The notes under the pieces were generated by a model. It was not told where the DNA came from and did not search any database. It worked only from the letters and a program-made list of their open reading frames with translations. From contig JAOXYB010070723.1 in assembly GCA_028565635.1 (NCBI GenBank), positions 1 through 24,026 on the forward strand: a stretch of DNA of 24,026 bases. Direction: 5' to 3'. The position numbers and the translations under genes are program-made. Shown here piece by piece: positions 20,087 to 24,026 of this stretch (the stretch's first letter is position 1; each line of letters begins with the position of its first letter). This DNA is from Phoronis ovalis. Its lineage: Eukaryota > Phoronida > Phoronidae.

Positions 20087-21560
20087 GTAAGTGTTCAAAG
20101 AAGGAGAAAGTGGAATTTTATGGGATTCACATTGCATGGTCTGATTAGTGAATCAATATATCTTACAATTATTGTGAATTCTTAATTTTTTAAAAGTGTC
20201 TTATTTTTTTCTACATACTGTATTTGAATGAATTGTCCTTTTGCTCTGAAACTATGGTTACTCTTCTCTGGGTTTGGGTAATTTAGAACTGATTAACTTT
20301 ACTTAAATTTTGTTCTGAGTCCCACTTAAATCCACCATCCTCCTTCTCTGTAACACTAGTAGCGATATAAGCTATAAACATTCAAACATGCAGCAGGTTC
20401 AGGCATTCTATTGCAGAGAAATGAAATGCCTGCTCTATAATTGTCTATATATGATGCATATTTTCAGTCCTTTGTTACTTAATCTGCCATCTGTGTTAGA
20501 CAAACTATTGCATGTTGGCTGTTTGATTCTGCGTAATTATCATACGTGTTCAGGTATGTGCTAAGAGTAAACTTGTGTTTGGAAAGATTAACATTCATTG
20601 TGGATGTGTAAGTGAGCCTTTACTGTATTATACAACTGTGCCCCTGTCCGTGCACTCCAGCATGACATAGGACCGCATGATCGTTACGAAATTTGCAGAA
20701 AAGGGGGGTTATTTTAAAAAAAGTTACGGTCCTCGAAACTTGAAAAAATGGTAGATTTTTTAGAAAAGGATTCCTTGAAAATCCTAAATAGGGTATACAA
20801 TCGAGGGAATCGTGACTAAAAACGAGTAAAAAAAGTACGGGAAAACTTTGTTCTTGTCGGGGTTCATATTTACTAACCTTACCTTCATCGGATGTAGATA
20901 ATTATTCAGTAGCACGTAGAAAGGGTAGACATTTTTTTTGTCTCATTGAAAACCTAAAAAGAGGGTTTTTTCAGTGCAAAATATCCTTGTTTTCACGAAA
21001 ATAGGGGTACTAAATTAAGGAAAAATCAGCGTTTAGGGGGTCATTATAAAAATGCTTAACTGTCACGTGCTACGCCTTTTTGTTGAAGTGCGGGGACCGG
21101 GGACTGTGCAATTTTACTTTGCAGTTATGTAGTTCTTTCCCTGGAATGTAGTTGGCTAGTGCATTAATGACATGCTAGGGAACACATTCCACTAAAAATT
21201 AAGATTTTATTGATTTGTAAAATAAACATGCAACTAATAGTTTCATCTTCCTTTCAATGTCGGTAATAAATTGTAATTAAGACTGATAACAGTCTGATCT
21301 GAGTTATGAATCGTTCAGTTCAATTTGCTGTTAAAATCAATAGATATAATTCAGTTTGATTGTAATTTTCAGTCAAAAGTATTCCTTTTGGAGAAACAAG
21401 TTAGTGACTTCAATATCACTGATATGTTAACTTAAATTTTGATATGAAAAAGGTACATTGTTACATTTTGGTGTTAGTAATTTTTTCTCATTTTACAAGT
21501 TTCGGGAATGTTTTTTCCCGTATCATATTAAACTGCTTTGAAAAATACCATTTCTTTTAG
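20087..21560 (+). other. FARP intron with an inserted repeat
   Basis: The intron is about 1.47 kb with no coding exon seen. The main content is the inserted element at 20641-21103. A small CGGGAA/TTCCCG hairpin lies at 21503-21520. Confidence 0.7.
20641..21103. mobile_element. MITE-like element with GC-rich inverted ends and 5-6 bp duplication
   Basis: The left end (CCCCTGTCCGTGCACTCCA, 20641-20659) matches the reverse complement of the right end (near 21085-21102) at 15 of 19 positions. CTGTG occurs immediately outside both ends (20636-20640 and 21104-21108), and the next base C also fits, consistent with a 5-6 bp target-site duplication. Inside are direct internal repeats: a GGGGGT-[T/C]-ATT-[T/A]-TAAAAA block near 20705 and near 21035, and a TTGAAAA-CCTAAA-AGGG block near 20775 and near 20947. 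No long open frame is present, so it is non-autonomous. Its family is not recognised. Confidence 0.6.
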
Positions 21561-22017
21561 TACACGAAAAGAGGATGATGATGAGGATATAAAGCGTAGC
21601 TACAGTGAGAGTGCGGCAGTGTCAATGCAGGTTCGGGTGATCCAAGGACAGCAGAATAGCTTGCCCCCTCACACGGAATCTACTGAAGAAAACGTTTTCA
21701 TATCACAAGAGAACATCGAAAACGATGCCCAAGAAATACATACACCAAGATTAAAAACATTTAATTCTGCGTCAGAACCACTGCAATATTCGTACACTAA
21801 TCATACTGAGCATAGGACAGAAAATGGTTTTGATTCAACAGCAGTTACCTCGGAAATGGTAACGATGACTACAGAAACAAGGACTGTAAATAGCTTGCTT
21901 TCTGTGACAAGAGAGGATATAATGTCATCGTCAGCTGCTAACAATGTTCAGTTCTCACTTGGAAGTGCTAGCAGTTTACCATCCAGAGAAGATTCAGAAG
22001 AAGAAGGGAGGAAAAAG
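21561..22017 (+). CDS. FARP (FARP1/FARP2-like): FARP-like, window exon 10 (linker ending at the DH domain)
   Basis: The acceptor TTTCTTTTAG and the donor AAAAAG|GTAATT give phase 2 in and phase 0 out, 152 codons. The peptide is serine-, threonine- and glutamate-rich, with STRKEDDDEDIKRSYSES at the start and SREDSEEEGRKK at the end. The acidic-then-basic end directly before the DH domain matches the exon end in vertebrate FARPs. The rest is not recognised. Confidence 0.82.
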
Positions 22018-23218
22018 GTAATTAAATCCAGATGAACTGGTAACATACCTACAGAAATAATTATATATTACCTAGTCTGTTAATGTGGTTAGAAAAATAG
22101 CACTTACTGACCTGATATGACCAAAATGTAGTAGATTCCAAACTACCATAAAGGCCGCTTGTATATAGAGGTCACTTCCATATAAAGGCCAGTTAAATTA
22201 TGTCCCATTATGATTCATTACTTGTTTATAATGGGCACCTGCTCATGAATCAAGTTTTACAGCGCCATTGGGTGGCCATTATACACAGGTTTGACTGTAA
22301 TAATTGTTATATTAGTGAGTTTAAGAATCCGCAACGAGCTATTAGTAAAGGTCGTCGGTCGTAGCTGGTTACTCGAATTTGTCTTAAAATCAAGCACCTT
22401 GTAGTATATATCTATGCAGATTTTTTTTGAAAACAGAATCAAAGATTTTCTTATACTTTTATGCTTTAACATATGTAACAAACGCGCGTAAACAGTTCAC
22501 AGCACCCAGTCTTCACGGGCGGCTGACTCATGTATATAGAATAATACTGCATAACCATGACTACAACGTCGCATGTCATTTAGGGAATTTATCTTACTGA
22601 TTTGTTAAAATATATTAATTTACTGATGCCACATAGGAAATTTATTTTACTGATTTTGGAATAATTTAATGAATTGTTGAAAAGTATTAATTTACCGAAC
22701 TGGACAAACTTAGTCCAAGTTGAATGTCTCTAACCACATTAGCAACCCTACATAAAAAATGCCTCGTTTTCTAATTTAATGGTAGTTACTCTTCATTGAA
22801 CATACAAAGATATCACAAACAAAAGCTTTAAAAGGCAACAAAACAAGCTCGTCTATAAGATACCAGCCAAGTACACTTACCTCATCAAAAACCAGGACGA
22901 CAGACCAGCGTAAATACGTAATCTGCAAAAAATCGTGACATATCTTGTAATCTTAAATCTATAACCACTCCAGGACGTAATAACAATGCTAAAACAGTAA
23001 TCAGTTCACAGTGGTGGTCAGACTAATAACACACTAGTGTATGCCATGAATGCAAGTCATTCACATAGCCTAAAGATATCTGGTGTTATTATTAAAAACT
23101 TGTTCCAATAGTTACAAACTTGACGTTCACTGTAAAAATGATCAGTCAAATAACAGGGTAAAAAGTTTCAGTTTGCAAATGCTGTTTCTTTATATTCTTT
23201 ACTTTCTTTTTGCTTTAG
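22018..23218 (+). other. FARP intron with repeat elements
   Basis: The intron is 1.2 kb. It holds a MITE-like element (22134-22297), a pair of exact 12-bp inverted repeats at 22083-22094 and 22729-22740, and loosely repeated TTTACTGAT-type units around 22580-22700. No exon is seen. Confidence 0.7.
22134..22297. mobile_element. short TA-flanked MITE-like element
   Basis: The right end, read on the minus strand, is CAGTCAAACCTGTGTATAAT followed by GGCCAC. The left end, after TA at 22132-22133, carries TCCAAACTACCATAAAGGCC in the same arrangement, a diverged inverted copy. TA flanks both sides (22132-22133 and 22298-22299). CAGT-AAACCT ends with TA duplication are typical of pogo/Tigger-type and other Tc1/mariner-related MITEs. 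Near the left end, [A/T]AAAGGCC-like units recur (about 22150-22192). Confidence 0.55.
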
Positions 23219-23308
23219 CGTTACCCTGTGGACAAGGCTTATTATATTGCCAAGGAGCTCCTGATGACAGAAAGAACATATAAAAAAGATTTGGAAGTTA
23301 TTGTAGTG
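23219..23308 (+). CDS. FARP (FARP1/FARP2-like): FARP-like, window exon 11 (start of DH/RhoGEF domain)
   Basis: The acceptor TTTTTGCTTTAG and the donor GTG|GTAAGG leave 30 codons, phase 0 at both ends. The peptide has DKAYYIAKELLMTERTYKKD and then LEVIVV, the first conserved region of Dbl-homology domains. The TERTY core is shared by most RhoGEFs and the DKAY[YF]IAKE lead-in is typical of FARP. The DH domain catalyses GDP release from Rho-family GTPases. Confidence 0.92.
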
Positions 23309-23674
23309 GTAAGGCTTTGTTTACTAAAAAAGTTATTGATTTTCAAAATCATCAAAGCATATTTCAACTGAAACAAACTTAGAAATTAGAATTTTGATGG
23401 GGAAAAAACGGATGTTTTGTATCTGCGCAAATTCATATTGATAAGTAGAACATTGCATACCTGTTAAATAGTCCACGGAAAGTGGAACTATTATAAATTC
23501 ATCATATCAGTTGGAATAGTTGATACAGCTCATCAAGTAAGCATATATTTCCATGGTAACTGGATCTAGCAATATGCAGTTGGGTGAGATATGTAGCATT
23601 CACAGTGCTGATTGCTGTAAAACAGGTATTGAAGGCTGTGTGAACTTACTGCATGCTTCATTGTTTCTTTGTAG
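23309..23674 (+). other. FARP intron
   Basis: The intron is 366 bp, between the two DH exons. Nothing notable is seen. Confidence 0.8.
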
Positions 23675-23808
23675 TGGTTCCGTAATGCAGTCAGTAAAGA
23701 CAATGTTATGCCTGAGTACCTGATGAACCTGTTATTTGGTCATCTCGAGCCTATCTATGAATTTCACTGTAGTTTTCTACGTGAGATTGAACAGAGATTA
23801 GCCATGTG
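23675..23808 (+). CDS. FARP (FARP1/FARP2-like): FARP-like, window exon 12 (DH domain, continues downstream)
   Basis: The acceptor TTTCTTTGTAG and the donor ATGTG|GTAAGT give phase 0 in and phase 2 out. It encodes WFRNAVSKDNVMPEYLMNLL, then LEPIYEFHCSFLREIEQRLA, matching the FARP DH pattern of WF-x4-VSK, a LEP[IL]-x3-H turn and REIEQRLA-W. The remaining DH exons and the PH domains must lie beyond 24026. The 218 bp after this exon are intron with nothing recognised. Confidence 0.92.
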
Positions 23809-24026
23809 GTAAGTTTCTGTACCCATCACTCTCAACACCAGCACCAACTGGTCCACTTAATGCAGTTTAAGTACACTCCAACAGATAAACTTCTATGTAA
23901 ACAAGAGGTCTGCAGGTGCAGACAGATGCCCATCATATGATGTAGTTTGTTTAGTTGTAAAGCCATCTATGTCACCTGGCCTAATACACCTATCAACCTA
24001 TGGCATTAAATTCGTGAATCCACCTT

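Noticed and set aside
1-24026. tRNA, rRNA, CRISPR or bacterial operon features
   Set aside because: No tRNA-type box B sequence in a credible context, no regularly spaced repeats, and the gene structure is plainly that of an intron-containing animal genome.

Overview
This is a window of AT-rich nuclear DNA from an animal. The genes are split by introns with GT/AG ends, and the introns are 0.2 to more than 3 kb long. The main gene is a FARP1/FARP2-type FERM-RhoGEF, a family I know from animals and close relatives. I cannot name the species. The intron sizes, miniature transposons and gene content fit a non-vertebrate metazoan better than a vertebrate, but that is inference.

Layout. (1) 1-4160: non-coding, AT-rich, with a CA/TA microsatellite and a fold-back, MITE-like element at 3211-3539. 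(2) 4166-5701, minus strand: a complete single-exon coding sequence for a type II membrane glycosyltransferase of the exostosin/GT47 family. Its C-terminal signature resembles the plant MUR3-type subgroup more than animal EXT/EXTL proteins. A splice acceptor sits 9 nt before its ATG, so a 5'UTR intron is likely. (3) 8531-23808, plus strand: twelve exons of the FARP gene, in phase at every junction that can be fixed. They encode most of the FERM domain (exons 1-6), the FERM-adjacent (FA) segment (exons 6-7), a very long disordered linker (exons 8-10) and the start of the DH (RhoGEF) domain (exons 11-12). The 5' end of the FERM domain lies upstream and the rest of DH plus the PH domains lie downstream, so the glycosyltransferase probably sits antisense inside a FARP intron of more than 8.5 kb.

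The least ordinary part of the FARP gene is the linker. Exon 8 alone is open for about 2.26 kb and ends in its own stop codon (16547-16549), ahead of the exons that carry the RhoGEF domain. A full-length protein needs a donor inside exon 8; an unspliced exon 8 would give a FERM-FA-tail protein without DH-PH, like vertebrate FRMD7. A good poly(A) signal at 18732 could end that shorter transcript. The linker holds repeated short motifs (FS[T/S]F, NP[F/Y], SP[I/V]PF, LPPPP, PPIY) suited to binding partner proteins.

The introns also hold two further MITE-like elements (20641-21103 and 22134-22297), a TA microsatellite just inside a donor site, and a perfect 12-bp hairpin. I found no tRNA, rRNA or CRISPR array and no complete third gene. 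Exon ends are read by eye from splice consensus, reading frame and family similarity; no transcript data were available.
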